This document shows, in pieces, positions 42,368 through 51,506 of a DNA stretch of 64,000 nucleotides (position 1 is its first letter; each line of letters begins with the position of its first letter). Under the pieces are notes generated by a model, which saw nothing but the letters and a program-made list of their open reading frames with translations, did no database searches and was not told the origin of the DNA. The position numbers and the translations under genes were made by a program. Origin of the DNA: JAFEBO01 sp044221315 (lineage in GTDB: Bacteria; Planctomycetota; Phycisphaerae; Phycisphaerales; UBA1924); contig JBGAPK010000006.1 of the NCBI GenBank assembly GCA_044221315.1, forward strand, positions 1-64,000, read 5' to 3'.

Positions 42368-44770
42368 TCAAGGACAGAGCAGCTCGTTGTACGCCGCAAC
42401 GAAGATCACAAAGTCCGAGTCCTCGACGATGCCGTCGCGGTTGAGATCCGCCGGGCATCCCGCGGGCATCACCGGGTCGGCACAGTCGAGGGTGTTGTAG
42501 GCGATGACGAAGATGACGAAGTCGGCATCTTCGACGATGCCGTCACCATTGAGATCGGCGGGGCATGACGCGAGCGTGGTCGGGTCGCTCGTGACGATTG
42601 CGCAGGTGTTGGTGACAACGCAGCGATAGCGCCGGGCGAGCGTGTCGGAATCGATGTTGGCAAGCGCGAGGTTGGCGGTGTCGGCACCTGTCGCACTCGA
42701 GCCGGTGCCGGGGATCGGACCGTTGGCGAGGTTGGTCCAGGCGTTGCTGCCGGCGGGCGCGGATTCGATCTGCCAGCGGTAGGTAAGAGGGCCGAGGCTT
42801 GAAGCCGTGACCGAGAGGATCGCCGCGTGATTGGCGGAGCCACTGCCGACGCCGGGCTGAGCGGTGATTGTCGTCAGGGCCGGGTCATCAAAGTAGAGAT
42901 CGTCGAGATAGCTGACGGGATTGCTGTCGGGTCCGACGTCGGTGCGTCCCACCCCATAGGTAAATGTGTATGCACCGGACACGAGTTTGAGCTCGAGAGG
43001 GCGGTTGACGATCACGGCGTCGGTGCGAAATGTAACTTCGCCGTTCGTCAGGTCGCGATAGCGGAGGGTGCCTTTTCCGCCGGTCTGCGTGAAATCGATC
43101 TCGAATTGAAAGTCATACCAGTGACCATCGCTCAGATGATCGCCTCCCAAGTTCCCGGCGGAGGTGCCCCAAAGGGCAGTTTGGATGAACCCCGGGGGTC
43201 CAAGGCCTTGAATTCCGAAGAGCAGGCCCGCCGCGCCGTTCGTCAGGCCGAATGTAGCGCAACGGACTTGCCCGGCACCGCCAGTTACCTTCGCTTTCAA
43301 TTTCCAAATTGTGCTGCTTGTTGCCGCGTAGGCAAAGGTGTGAGGCAAATAGCGGTATACCCCCGAGCCAACATTGAAAGGCGGCGGGGATTGAAGCGCA
43401 TTCGAGCCGTCGAATCCGGCACCGGCCGCCACCTTGCAGGGAAGGAACGATGTCGCGTCCATCCAGCCATTCTGGCCATTGATATTTCCGACCGTGAGAC
43501 CATTGAAGTCTTCTGAAAAAGCGGCGGGCGGCGGAGCGGGCGGGACCAGCCCGAGCACCATGCTGACGTTGGCCTGATCGCCCGTGTTGTCGGCACGCGG
43601 CAGCAATTGGGCCGCGACCGTGTCGCAGGTGCACAGCTGGTATGGCCCAACCAGCGGCGGCGCATAGAAACCGATCGGAGTGGGCATCATGTTGAATGTC
43701 GGGATCAGAGAACGCCGAACGCCGCCGTTGGCGACGGCGAACACGTTGACCGAGACGCCATCCCCCGCGCCAGAAGTGATTTCGCCGAGGAACTGAAGAT
43801 TCGTCATCATGGCCGGGGACTGCGGATGAAACGCGAGCGTGGCGCCGTCGCCGGCGGTCGCTCCCGGGCGCATGAGCACGCCGTTAAACGATGGTTCGCG
43901 CCCAAGTACGTACTGCGTCAGCGTCGGGCCCGGAGAGACGAGCGGACCGACGGATGGCAGAGTGCCGGTGCTGGCCGACGCCCACGCGTTGGCCGTGGTT
44001 CCCGCGCCGCCGGGCGCGCCGACCATGAGCGGGCCGGTCTCGTCGCCGGAGTGGAAGGTCCATTCGGCGGTCGGTGTTTGCTGCTGCGCGATCGCGGGCG
44101 GGCCCTGCGTGCGGGCAGCATCGAAGGCGCTTCGCATTTGAGGGGCATCCGGGATGCTCACGTCGAAATATGCAACCACTTCGTCCACGCCCGGGTCAAA
44201 GAAGCCGTCCTCGCACTCATCAAACACAACGACGTACGCGCCGGGCCCGAGGAAGCCGACGCCAACACTGCTGGAAGTTCCCACCTCGCCGATCACTTCG
44301 GAAATGAACCCAGAGTGATTGGAGGGTTCGATGATCGTCTTCGCGAATCCGACACACTGGCTCCACAAATCAAACCGCGAGGAACTGACGGAAGACTGCG
44401 GAATAATGAAGACCTTTGCCGTTACCGCCGGGTAGATGGCACTGCAATAGGGATGTTGGGGCGGGGCCGGATCACAGTCTGGGCCAGAAGCACAGCAGTC
44501 ATTGAACCCGCAGTCGGCGAGCGGCGGACAGTTGTTCGCGCAGCCGAACGTCGCGGGGAACTTGCCGACGTCGATGATCACCTGCTGTCCGGCGGTGTAG
44601 TGGTTGCTCGTCAGGTCCGCAAAGGCCTGCCCCAACGCAGTCGCGCTGCCCGCCGTTACACCAGCAATGATCCCGGCGCCAAGAAGGGCTCGGCGACCTC
44701 GAACGCCGAAAAGTCCGCTGCTCGAAATCGCATGAACAATTGCTGCCGCGCGGTATGCGAATTGCGCCAC
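42368..44770 (-). CDS. Very large secreted Ig-like protein with dockerin-like tail
   Basis: A 800-residue protein starting at GTG 44770, chosen because a GGAGGGG site lies four bases upstream and a Tat-like signal (GRRALLGAGIIAGVTAGSAT) follows; no suitable ATG exists. The N-terminal ~240 residues match the N-terminus of the 36393 protein, again with the TQGPPAIAQQQTPTAEW stretch. A lectin/LamG-like beta-sandwich (~380-600, EDFNGLTVGNINGQNGWMDA; YDFQFEIDFTQTGGKGTLRY) follows, then one Ig-like module ending NTCAIVTSDPT and the tail DLNGDGIVEDADF / DLNRDGIVEDSDF ending LCP. The concanavalin-like central domain is an inference from layout (EDFNG...W). Confidence 0.7.
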   Translation of the reverse strand: MAQFAYRAAAIVHAISSSGLFGVRGRRALLGAGIIAGVTAGSATALGQAFADLTSNHYTAGQQVIIDVGKFPATFGCANNCPPLADCGFNDCCASGPDCDPAPPQHPYCSAIYPAVTAKVFIIPQSSVSSSRFDLWSQCVGFAKTIIEPSNHSGFISEVIGEVGTSSSVGVGFLGPGAYVVVFDECEDGFFDPGVDEVVAYFDVSIPDAPQMRSAFDAARTQGPPAIAQQQTPTAEWTFHSGDETGPLMVGAPGGAGTTANAWASASTGTLPSVGPLVSPGPTLTQYVLGREPSFNGVLMRPGATAGDGATLAFHPQSPAMMTNLQFLGEITSGAGDGVSVNVFAVANGGVRRSLIPTFNMMPTPIGFYAPPLVGPYQLCTCDTVAAQLLPRADNTGDQANVSMVLGLVPPAPPPAAFSEDFNGLTVGNINGQNGWMDATSFLPCKVAAGAGFDGSNALQSPPPFNVGSGVYRYLPHTFAYAATSSTIWKLKAKVTGGAGQVRCATFGLTNGAAGLLFGIQGLGPPGFIQTALWGTSAGNLGGDHLSDGHWYDFQFEIDFTQTGGKGTLRYRDLTNGEVTFRTDAVIVNRPLELKLVSGAYTFTYGVGRTDVGPDSNPVSYLDDLYFDDPALTTITAQPGVGSGSANHAAILSVTASSLGPLTYRWQIESAPAGSNAWTNLANGPIPGTGSSATGADTANLALANIDSDTLARRYRCVVTNTCAIVTSDPTTLASCPADLNGDGIVEDADFVIFVIAYNTLDCADPVMPAGCPADLNRDGIVEDSDFVIFVAAYNELLCP

Positions 44771-45450
44771 GTTCCCCTCCCGAGTCCTGTTCTGCCGCAA
44801 CTTCTTCGGAACCCCCTGAACGCCAGTATTCAGCCTACACAGGAGCAACGCCGCGCACAAGTACTTTGCCTCCAGTCGGCAATCGTGCGACCCGACGCTC
44901 CCACACAACGCCCGAACCTGTACAAGCGGGCGTGCATGCCCTCGCTTAACCGCCCGGACATATGAAGAAAACGGCTCAGTATCGTCTGCCTCCGGTGGTT
45001 TCTTGGAAGTCGAGATTGACCGCGATGTGCCGCGGCACACTTCGCGCTTCTTCCCCCTCACATCTCCCCCCTCCTCCGAAACACCTCCACATCCAACACA
45101 TCCAGATCAAACCACTCCCCCTTCCGCCTCTTGTCCACAAACTTCCGGTGCCAGTACCGCTCGATCCCCTCCGGATCATCCGTCCGAATCTTGTGGACCA
45201 GCTTCTGACCGTCCGGCGAACCCGTACCCAACTCCTTCATCCGCCGCGGCGAAGAAGCTCGAATAAGGCATCATGCGTGCGCACGTAACCCACTCCTTGG
45301 CACCGCTGCCGCTTATTGTGATTGAACCAAGCATCGACCCTATGTCGAGGCTCACCGTTGATCAGATTCCCGCTTCGCCCGCCACCCACCCCTTCCCGGC
45401 ACCCCACCCGCCGCCCAGTGCGGCACCTCGCAAGTCAGCCGCGGCATCTC
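44771..45450. other. 680-base region with a broken gene copy
   Basis: Between the converging-side genes at 42368 and 45451. Apart from the GIY-YIG 3' fragment (45058-45264) I see no gene. The stretch 44771-45050 is the presumed promoter region of the gene at 42368 but shows no clear -35/-10. Confidence 0.5.
45058..45264 (-). pseudogene. Duplicated 3' fragment of the GIY-YIG gene
   Basis: The last ~60 codons are the same as the end of the gene at 48336 (GTGSP..QKLVHKIRTDDPEG ... WFDLDVLDVEVFRRRGEM). By eye about nine in ten bases match over ~190 bases, and the match starts in the middle of the domain. The rest of the gene is absent and the upstream frame is not coding. It is a recent partial duplication or a remnant of a second copy. 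Confidence 0.75.
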
Positions 45451-46650
45451 TCACGGACACACCAATTCGTTGTACGCCGCAACGAAGATCACAAAGTCCG
45501 CGTCCTCCACGATCCCGTCGTGGTTGAAGTCGGCCGGACAGCCCGCGGGCATTGCCGGATCAGCGCAGTCGAGGAGGTCATAGGCGTGAACAAAATAGAC
45601 GAAGTCGGAGTCGTCTACGAGCGAGTCACCGTTGAGATCGGCCTGGCAACGGCGCACTCCCAGCAGCCAAGTATCACCGTTGTATTGACCGCTCACGAAG
45701 CCGCCGAACAGGACCGCCACCTCCCGGGCCGGGTCGTAGGTCATCGCGTGGCCGTAGCGTGACGACGGGCCACCGATGGCCCGCTGAGCCCAGGCGACCC
45801 CGTCCCATTCCCAGGTCTGGCCGCCGCCGGAAGTGCCGCCGAAGAGGACGCTCACCGCGCGCGCCGCGTCGTAGGCCATCGAGTGCACGGTCCGCGCCGA
45901 GGGACCGGCGACGATTCGCTTCGTCCATGCCGCGCCGTCCCATTCCCATGTCTCATCGTTGCCGACACCAACCCCGGCATAACCCCCGAACAAGACGGTG
46001 ACTCCTCGCTTCGAGTCGTACGCCATCCTGTGCTCGTACCGGGGCGTCGGGCCGTCGATCGCCCGCAGGGTCCACTCTGTGCCGTTCCACTCCCAAGTCT
46101 CGCCATTCTGGTTGGTCGGAGCGTTTGTGTTTCCTCCGAAGAGGACCGTCACTCCGCGGGCCGCGTCGTAGGCCATGGCGTGGGCCCATCGTGCCGAGGG
46201 CCCGGTGACCGTGCGCTGGACCCAGTTTGTGCCGTTCCACTCCCAGGTTTGGTCGGACGTGAAGCCGGCCGCCGTCCTGCCGCCGAAGAGAACCGTCACC
46301 CCGCGTGCGGCGTCATACGCCATCGCGTGGCTTCGGCGCGCCGAGGGGCCGATGACCAGTCGCTGCTGCCACACCGTCCCGTCCCATTCCCATGTCTCGT
46401 TGTTGTCGGCAACAGCGCCGGTGAGGCCGCCGAAGAGAACAGTCGCACCGCGGGCCGTGTCCTGGGCCATCGCGTGGAGGTATCGCGCCGACGGACCGCT
46501 CCCCACCTGCCACCACTTGACCGACTCGGCCTTCGCCCCTCCCGGCGCCGGTATGCCGAGTGCGAGAATCACAACCACGCCTCCGACGCTTTGCGCGCGC
46601 ATTGCACGGCGCACCCGGGCGTTGATCCGATCCAATACAACATGCAACAT
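45451..46650 (-). CDS. Secreted kelch-repeat protein with dockerin-like tail
   Basis: A 399-residue exported protein (signal region MLHVVLDRINARVRRAMRAQ then VGGVVVILALGIPAPGGA) with six kelch units (AMAYDAARGVTVLFGG, TWEWNGT.W..R) and the tail DLNGDSLVDDSDF / DFNHDGIVEDADF ending VCP. Start ATG 46650 has an ideal GGAGGTGA site four bases upstream, the best ribosome-binding site among these genes. The kelch units are of the same type as those in the 19927/21969 pair and the 36393 protein, so one repeat family feeds at least four genes. Confidence 0.85.
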   Translation of the reverse strand: MLHVVLDRINARVRRAMRAQSVGGVVVILALGIPAPGGAKAESVKWWQVGSGPSARYLHAMAQDTARGATVLFGGLTGAVADNNETWEWDGTVWQQRLVIGPSARRSHAMAYDAARGVTVLFGGRTAAGFTSDQTWEWNGTNWVQRTVTGPSARWAHAMAYDAARGVTVLFGGNTNAPTNQNGETWEWNGTEWTLRAIDGPTPRYEHRMAYDSKRGVTVLFGGYAGVGVGNDETWEWDGAAWTKRIVAGPSARTVHSMAYDAARAVSVLFGGTSGGGQTWEWDGVAWAQRAIGGPSSRYGHAMTYDPAREVAVLFGGFVSGQYNGDTWLLGVRRCQADLNGDSLVDDSDFVYFVHAYDLLDCADPAMPAGCPADFNHDGIVEDADFVIFVAAYNELVCP

Positions 46651-47002
46651 GACTCACCTCCCCGTCCGAAGGCCCTTCGCCATCAATGAGCCTGTTCCGG
46701 CTCGTGCGACGGATCAACAGGGAAGAATCCTCCATTTTGTCCGCTCGCCGATCCCGTGCCTGGCCTCGTGTTTCCGCCCCGCACGCGTCATCAGTTACCG
46801 CGAAATAGCGGACATTTCCCTGTTGAATCGTCGCTCAGAAGGAGCCAGTGTTGGTGTCGGTTTGACCGTCACGATCGCATAGAAGGGACCACAAAGGATC
46901 ACGATGGCTCGCGCTTGCTGTGACCTGCCCTGAAAGCTTTTTTCCGGATCTTGGCTGATTTTTTGCTCGCATTCGCGTTGCACCCGAAAAAGGAGACCCG
47001 CT
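46651..47002. other. 352-base divergent intergenic region
   Basis: Spacer between the leftward kelch gene and the rightward gene at 47003. It contains T-runs (46937-46968) but no clear promoter pair and no gene. Confidence 0.5.
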
Positions 47003-48181
47003 ATGAAGCGCGATCATGGCCCGGATGCTCCGGCGCCGATGGACACACGCGTGAAGTCAACCCGACCCTCGGCAGGCGTCGATGCGAGGCAGCCGCGGAC
47101 CCTCTGGTTCGACCCGAAGAGAAACCGCATGTTTCTGACGACCGTCGCGATTGCATGCACGGCGTACGCGCAATCAGCGGCGGGGTTCGTCACTTTTTCC
47201 TTCGGAAAGGCGGGGTGGATCGCGCCCGGCGTGATCGGTGCAACCCCCATCGACTACGCGTGGAAGCACCATGGACACTGCTACAGCGAACCCACGGATT
47301 GGAAGACCGGGGACAGCACGCCGGACACGCTGCAATCCAACAACTTCTGGGGGCCCATCAAATCGCCCTATCACAATTCGGGCTTCAGCGAAAGCCAGTG
47401 GGGCTTCAATGCCGTAAATGCCGGAAACGGCTACGTCAGCCTGCGGGACGGACTGAGCGACGGGACCGGCAAGAAGAATTGGGCGATGAGCGCCGATGCA
47501 AAGGCGCCTTCGCACTGGTACGGAAGTACCGGCTACGCCGTTACCGCGACCGGACTCTTTGTAGGCAAGTCGTTCTTTGCGGTACCCGCCAGTCACATGT
47601 TCACCCTGTCATGGAGTTGGACACAGTCGCTCATGAACCTGCGCTCAGTCCGCACCGCGGAAGAAGACCCGGACGACTACGGCAAGTTCGAGCAGGTGTA
47701 CAGCGCGGGCGCCGACGGATTTGCCCCGATCGACTTCTTCAAGGTCTCAATTCTTTCTCGGGTGGATGAAGCAGGCTCCACCTTCGAACTCGACGGCGAT
47801 TGGTTGCGAATGTCGGGAAGCGTTTCGAGTCTGGCTTCCAGCATCTTTGCCATCAACCACGAGTTGTGGAGCGGTCAGGCCCTGCTCGACCACGGCTCCT
47901 TCGTGACTTCCGGCATCTTCAGCGGCCTGCCCTGGGAGTTGACCATGGACCCCCTCGACTCAACCCGGGTCATTGCGGCCAGACTGGCCGTTTCGAACCT
48001 GCCGTCCTATTCGTTGGACCTTCCAATTTCGGACATCGGAGGTGAAGCATTCTGGAATTCGAACCCTTGGTTTACCGCGGACCATCGGTTGGAAGATTAC
48101 AACTTCATACCCGTGCCGGCTTCCACATTGGTCTTTCTCACCGCGGCCCTTGGAGGCATCCGCAAACGCAGACAGCGCTGA
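47003..48181 (+). CDS. Secreted protein with PEP-CTERM-like anchor
   Basis: A 392-residue protein. The start ATG 47003 has an AAGGAGA site upstream, giving a long N-terminal leader (MKRDHGPDAPAPMDTR...) before a signal-type hydrophobic stretch at ~43-60 (MFLTTVAIACTAYAQSAAG). An internal start near M43 (47129) is possible. The body is Trp/Asn/Ser-rich (DYAWKHHGHCYSEPTDWKTG) and strand-like, with no catalytic motif. The C-terminus IPVPASTLVFLTAALGGIRK followed by RRQR is an anchor-type sorting signal. Function unknown. Confidence 0.7.
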   Translation: MKRDHGPDAPAPMDTRVKSTRPSAGVDARQPRTLWFDPKRNRMFLTTVAIACTAYAQSAAGFVTFSFGKAGWIAPGVIGATPIDYAWKHHGHCYSEPTDWKTGDSTPDTLQSNNFWGPIKSPYHNSGFSESQWGFNAVNAGNGYVSLRDGLSDGTGKKNWAMSADAKAPSHWYGSTGYAVTATGLFVGKSFFAVPASHMFTLSWSWTQSLMNLRSVRTAEEDPDDYGKFEQVYSAGADGFAPIDFFKVSILSRVDEAGSTFELDGDWLRMSGSVSSLASSIFAINHELWSGQALLDHGSFVTSGIFSGLPWELTMDPLDSTRVIAARLAVSNLPSYSLDLPISDIGGEAFWNSNPWFTADHRLEDYNFIPVPASTLVFLTAALGGIRKRRQR

Positions 48182-48335
48182 TGATCTAGGTTCTGTTTGA
48201 CAGATCACCTCTTCGGCGTTGGGTGGCATCGACCTCCGGGATTCGTGCCACCAGGCCTGGCTTTATAAACTCGGTGTGCTGCGGCATCCGCGGTCGATAC
48301 CGCCCTTTCATTGCTGCGCCTCTCAACGACCCTCC

Positions 48336-49049
48336 TCACATCTCCCCCCTCCTCCGAAACACCTCCACATCCAACACATCCAGATCAAACCACTCACCCT
48401 TCCGCCTCTTGTCCACAAACTTCCGGTGCCAGTACCGCTCGATCCCCTCCGGGTCATCCGTCCGAATCTTGTGCACCAGCTTCTGCGCGTCCGGCGAACC
48501 CGTGCCCAAATCCCGCACCCGCCGCGGCAATCTCCCCGACCGACCGATCTTGTACGACGTGCCCGACCGCAGCAGATACACCCAGCCCCACTTCGTGTCG
48601 CCGCGGACGCCATACCGCAAATTCCGCGGCACATGCTCATCGCACATCTTCACCACCTCCTCAAGCTCCGGCCGCGACACGCAATACGCCCGCAACTTCA
48701 CCATCAGCCGCGCCCGCCCGCCAAACCGCCGCGACAAAACCGAAAACGTCGGCAGCGACTCATCCCGCTTCTTCTTGAGCATCATGTCCGCCGACGTCGG
48801 CACCCGCCCAAGCTCAAGCGCCAGCGCCGCATACTTCCCCAGCAGCACCGCATCCCGGTAATGGTTCACATGCCCCAGCGTCCGCACCCCCGCCTCCCGC
48901 ACCGCATCCGACCACCGCGCCCAATACACCCCATACCACTCCCTCTCCCTGATCCCCGTCTCGCGCCCAAACACATCCCGCGCGAGCGCCACCCCACCAA
49001 CAGCCGTCCGCCGAATCTCTTTCAGAATGTGTTGCTTCGTGTGTTCCAT
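48336..49049 (-). CDS. GIY-YIG-type nuclease with homing-endonuclease-associated repeats
   Basis: A 237-residue protein. Residues ~1-140 hold two HNH_repeat-like helical modules (ALELGRVPTSADM ... LSRRFGGRARLMVKL), DNA-binding modules that usually accompany homing nucleases. Residues ~155-237 form a T5orf172/MUG113-type GIY-YIG domain: GWVYLLRSGTSYKIG (the GIY/YIG positions), RRVRDLGTGSP, then IERYWHRKFVDKRRKGEWF with the catalytic Arg/Glu/Asn-region equivalents ERYWHRKF and GEWF. ATG 49049 is used because the codons upstream lie in repeat sequence. The 3' end is duplicated at 45058. Likely a DNA nuclease; whether it is mobile is not known. Confidence 0.8.
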   Translation of the reverse strand: MEHTKQHILKEIRRTAVGGVALARDVFGRETGIREREWYGVYWARWSDAVREAGVRTLGHVNHYRDAVLLGKYAALALELGRVPTSADMMLKKKRDESLPTFSVLSRRFGGRARLMVKLRAYCVSRPELEEVVKMCDEHVPRNLRYGVRGDTKWGWVYLLRSGTSYKIGRSGRLPRRVRDLGTGSPDAQKLVHKIRTDDPEGIERYWHRKFVDKRRKGEWFDLDVLDVEVFRRRGEM

Positions 49050-49400
49050 GCCGATGTCCTTGTGCAAGAGAAGAAACCAATCACCCCACCAACCGCCCAC
49101 CGCGCTCCCTCTCCTTTGCCGCATTGCCGCTTTGCCGATCTGCTGCTCTGCCCTCAATCCCCGGCCGCCGCCCCCTGACTCTCCTCCCCCTTTCCCAAAG
49201 GGGGAGGTGGCGCTTCGCCGGAGGGGGTTTCGCACGCAGCGAACTCGACCGCTCCCCGCAAATCTCCCTCCTGTTTGCTGCTCTGCTGTTCTGCCGCTCT
49301 GCTTCTCTGTGCCCTTTGTGTCCTTTGGGGTGAAGCGCCAGCGTTCGTCTATCGCCGTGCCCTCGCTTGCGCTTCGGGTTCGTAGCAGCCCTCGGCACCT
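49050..49400. other. 351-base repeat-rich intergenic region
   Basis: Spacer between the terminase-like gene (stop at 49401) and the GIY-YIG gene. It consists mostly of period-8 microsatellite (49108-49155 and 49265-49310) and a type A element (49182-49231). No gene is seen. Confidence 0.7.
49182..49231 (-). repeat. Type A element, short variant
   Basis: Reverse-oriented copy: ctcccccttt/aaagggggag stem, then ggtggcgcttcgcc + ggagggggtttc. The outer stem is cgcttcgccg-like, another compensated variant. Confidence 0.8.
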
Positions 49401-51386
49401 TCATTTCCTCAAGTAGCTCCCCACCCACACTTCGCTCTTCCAATCCAGATTCAAAACCAGATACCGCAGCGCATCCACCGCGTGGTCGTTCCCGTCCTTC
49501 ACCGGGTTCACACTTTCCAGCCGGTTCGGGTCGTAGTGATAAAGCTCGAGGCTCTCGATGAGCCGCTCACACCGGGCGTGCACGAAGAGCCGCGCCGGCG
49601 AACCATCCGCGGGTGCCAATCGCGCCCGGATCAGGCGCAGCCCGTCCTCCTGCTCCGACGCACGCGACCGAACCACCAGCCCCGCTTCCCGGAGCAACTC
49701 AACATCCGACTTGCCCGTCTGTCCCTGCCGCGCGTTCCCGGCCGGATCGGCACCGATCCACGCGGGCTTCTTCCAGGCGTCTCCGCCGCCATCGAGGATG
49801 TTCTCAACGTGCTCGCGCGTGACCACGCCCTCGACCACCCGCTCATCGAGAATCCGCAGCACCTTCGAAGAAGGCTCGTGCGCCGCCCACAGCACGACCG
49901 TCGGCGCCCGCATGCCGAAGTCCATGCCGCAGAGCATGAGATGCTGCTGCACCGGCCTCTCCCCATCCGCGAGCCGAAACCCGCGCCGCATCCACCGCTC
50001 GCCCTCCCAGTCTTCAAACACATGCCGCTCCGGATCAAACTCCGGAATCACCGCGTGCATGCGGCTGGGCCTCAAACACAACATCTCCGCCCCCCACACC
50101 GACAAACTCACCCGCCGCTTCATCCGCAACGCATCATCTATAGAGACATGCCCGACGCCGACACCGGCCTCATTCCCCTTCCGCAACTTCGCCCTCCCGC
50201 GGCACTCCGAAAACAACGCGCAGCCTCTCCTTCTGAAGCCCCCTCCCTGAGGGAGGGGGTTGGGGGAAGGGAGTGCTCTGCCTGAACACCGGTCGGCATC
50301 ACGACAATGCGCCTCATGCCGCAAAGCCTTCCTACCCAACTCCTCCTCTCCGCGAACCTCCGCATTCTCCGCGCCCTCCGCGTTCCCTCCGAAGCCCCTT
50401 CCCTGAGGGAAGGGGTTGGGGGAAGGGAGTGCGTTTGCAGAACAGCGATCCGCGTCACTTCTCGCATCGCCCGCGCAGGCCGCCGCATCGCGCCCGCTTC
50501 GCATTTCTTCTCCCCCGCTGCCAGCGGGGGAGATGTCACGCGATAGCGTGACAGAGGGGGTCTTTGTTTGAGCAACCCTCGCGTCCGCCTCTCCACATCC
50601 GCCATCCGCCATCCCAATTCCCACATCCTCACACACCCTCTCCTCCCCGCACTGCCCCAGCACATCAATCACTCCCCACTTGAAGAGCCGCCTCGTCCCA
50701 TCTCCGCACTCCCGCACCAGCCTCTGCATGATCCCCCGCGGCAGATGCATCGTGCTCAAGCACTCAACGCTCCCCGCGATCTCCACCGGCCCCACGCCCG
50801 GCACCTGAACTACCTTCGACCGCGTCGTCAGCATCGCGGCATCGAACACATCCTCCTTGAACAGCTCCGCCTCGTCGCAGCGAAGCGTTTGAACACGCGT
50901 GCCGCGCACCGACGCGTGCGACTGCGCCAGCAGCTCCACCTCCGACCCGTTCGTGAGCACGAGCTTGGTCTCGCTGATCCGCCCCTGCACCATTGCCGCC
51001 AGCGGCTCCTTCGCGAAGAGCCGCTTCAAGTGCGCGTGCATGCGCCGCGACTGATCCATGCTGCCGCCCAGGATTCGGATCTCGATCCCCGGCTTGAAGA
51101 TGAGATCGAGCGCCGTTGCCACCGCCCCGAGATACGTCTTCCCGCTGCCGCGAGCGGCCCAGACAACGCAGTCCAGCGCCGCCGGCGTCGGAAGGGCTGA
51201 ATCGCCGAACCCCTCGCGCCCATTGAAGAACGCGTGCGTCAGATAGTCGAGCGGCGAGTGATGCCCCTCGATGATCGGGCCGTCGGGGAGGTCCAGATCA
51301 AAGTGCACCCGAAGCCATCGCGCGAGTTCCTCGCGATTGCGTGGAGCGGAGTCAAACGAGATGTCGTGCGACGTGTCGTTGTTCAT
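49401..51386 (-). CDS. Terminase large-subunit homologue interrupted by three palindromic elements
   Basis: A 661-residue protein. The ATPase half has Walker A A77-ARGSGKT84 and Walker B L168-RCDEAELF (D171/E172). The nuclease half has the three acidic sites GMD489FG, GAD547PAG and the GND634HAVDALRYL signature of TerL C-termini, so the packaging ATPase and nuclease motifs all look intact. Residues ~254-388 are an insertion coded by three repeats (type A 50509-50562, type B 50391-50430 and 50234-50273). It falls exactly between two cysteine pairs, C246/C252 and C389/C395 (RRGCALFSECRGRAK), which in shorter relatives sit close together. Start ATG 51386 has an AGAGAAC-type site upstream. A phage or domesticated terminase role is inferred from fold; no capsid or portal genes are in view. 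Confidence 0.8.
   Translation of the reverse strand: MNNDTSHDISFDSAPRNREELARWLRVHFDLDLPDGPIIEGHHSPLDYLTHAFFNGREGFGDSALPTPAALDCVVWAARGSGKTYLGAVATALDLIFKPGIEIRILGGSMDQSRRMHAHLKRLFAKEPLAAMVQGRISETKLVLTNGSEVELLAQSHASVRGTRVQTLRCDEAELFKEDVFDAAMLTTRSKVVQVPGVGPVEIAGSVECLSTMHLPRGIMQRLVRECGDGTRRLFKWGVIDVLGQCGEERVCEDVGIGMADGGCGEADARVAQTKTPSVTLSRDISPAGSGGEEMRSGRDAAACAGDARSDADRCSANALPSPNPFPQGRGFGGNAEGAENAEVRGEEELGRKALRHEAHCRDADRCSGRALPSPNPLPQGGGFRRRGCALFSECRGRAKLRKGNEAGVGVGHVSIDDALRMKRRVSLSVWGAEMLCLRPSRMHAVIPEFDPERHVFEDWEGERWMRRGFRLADGERPVQQHLMLCGMDFGMRAPTVVLWAAHEPSSKVLRILDERVVEGVVTREHVENILDGGGDAWKKPAWIGADPAGNARQGQTGKSDVELLREAGLVVRSRASEQEDGLRLIRARLAPADGSPARLFVHARCERLIESLELYHYDPNRLESVNPVKDGNDHAVDALRYLVLNLDWKSEVWVGSYLRK
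50234..50273 (-). repeat. Type B element inside the terminase gene
   Basis: gaagccccctccctgaggga + gggggttgggggaagggag, read in frame on the minus strand as ALPSPNPLPQGGGF. Confidence 0.9.
50391..50430 (-). repeat. Type B element inside the terminase gene
   Basis: gaagccccttccctgaggga + aggggttgggggaagggag, read in the same frame as the copy at 50234 (ALPSPNPFPQGRGF). Confidence 0.9.
50509..50562 (-). repeat. Type A element inside the terminase gene
   Basis: tctcccccgctgccagcggg + ggagatgtcacgcgatagcgtgacagaggggg. Its outer stem is gtcacgc/gcgtgac, different in sequence but paired. It encodes LSRDISPAGSGGE in frame. Confidence 0.85.
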
Positions 51387-51506
51387 AGCGGGTTCTCTTT
51401 CAATGGAAGACAAAGGCCGAAGGCGATTCACCGCAGAGAGCGATGGGAATGCGTTGAGGACTGGGGAAAGAAGGCACTGGTTGTTGAAATCAAGGCAATC
51501 GGCGTC

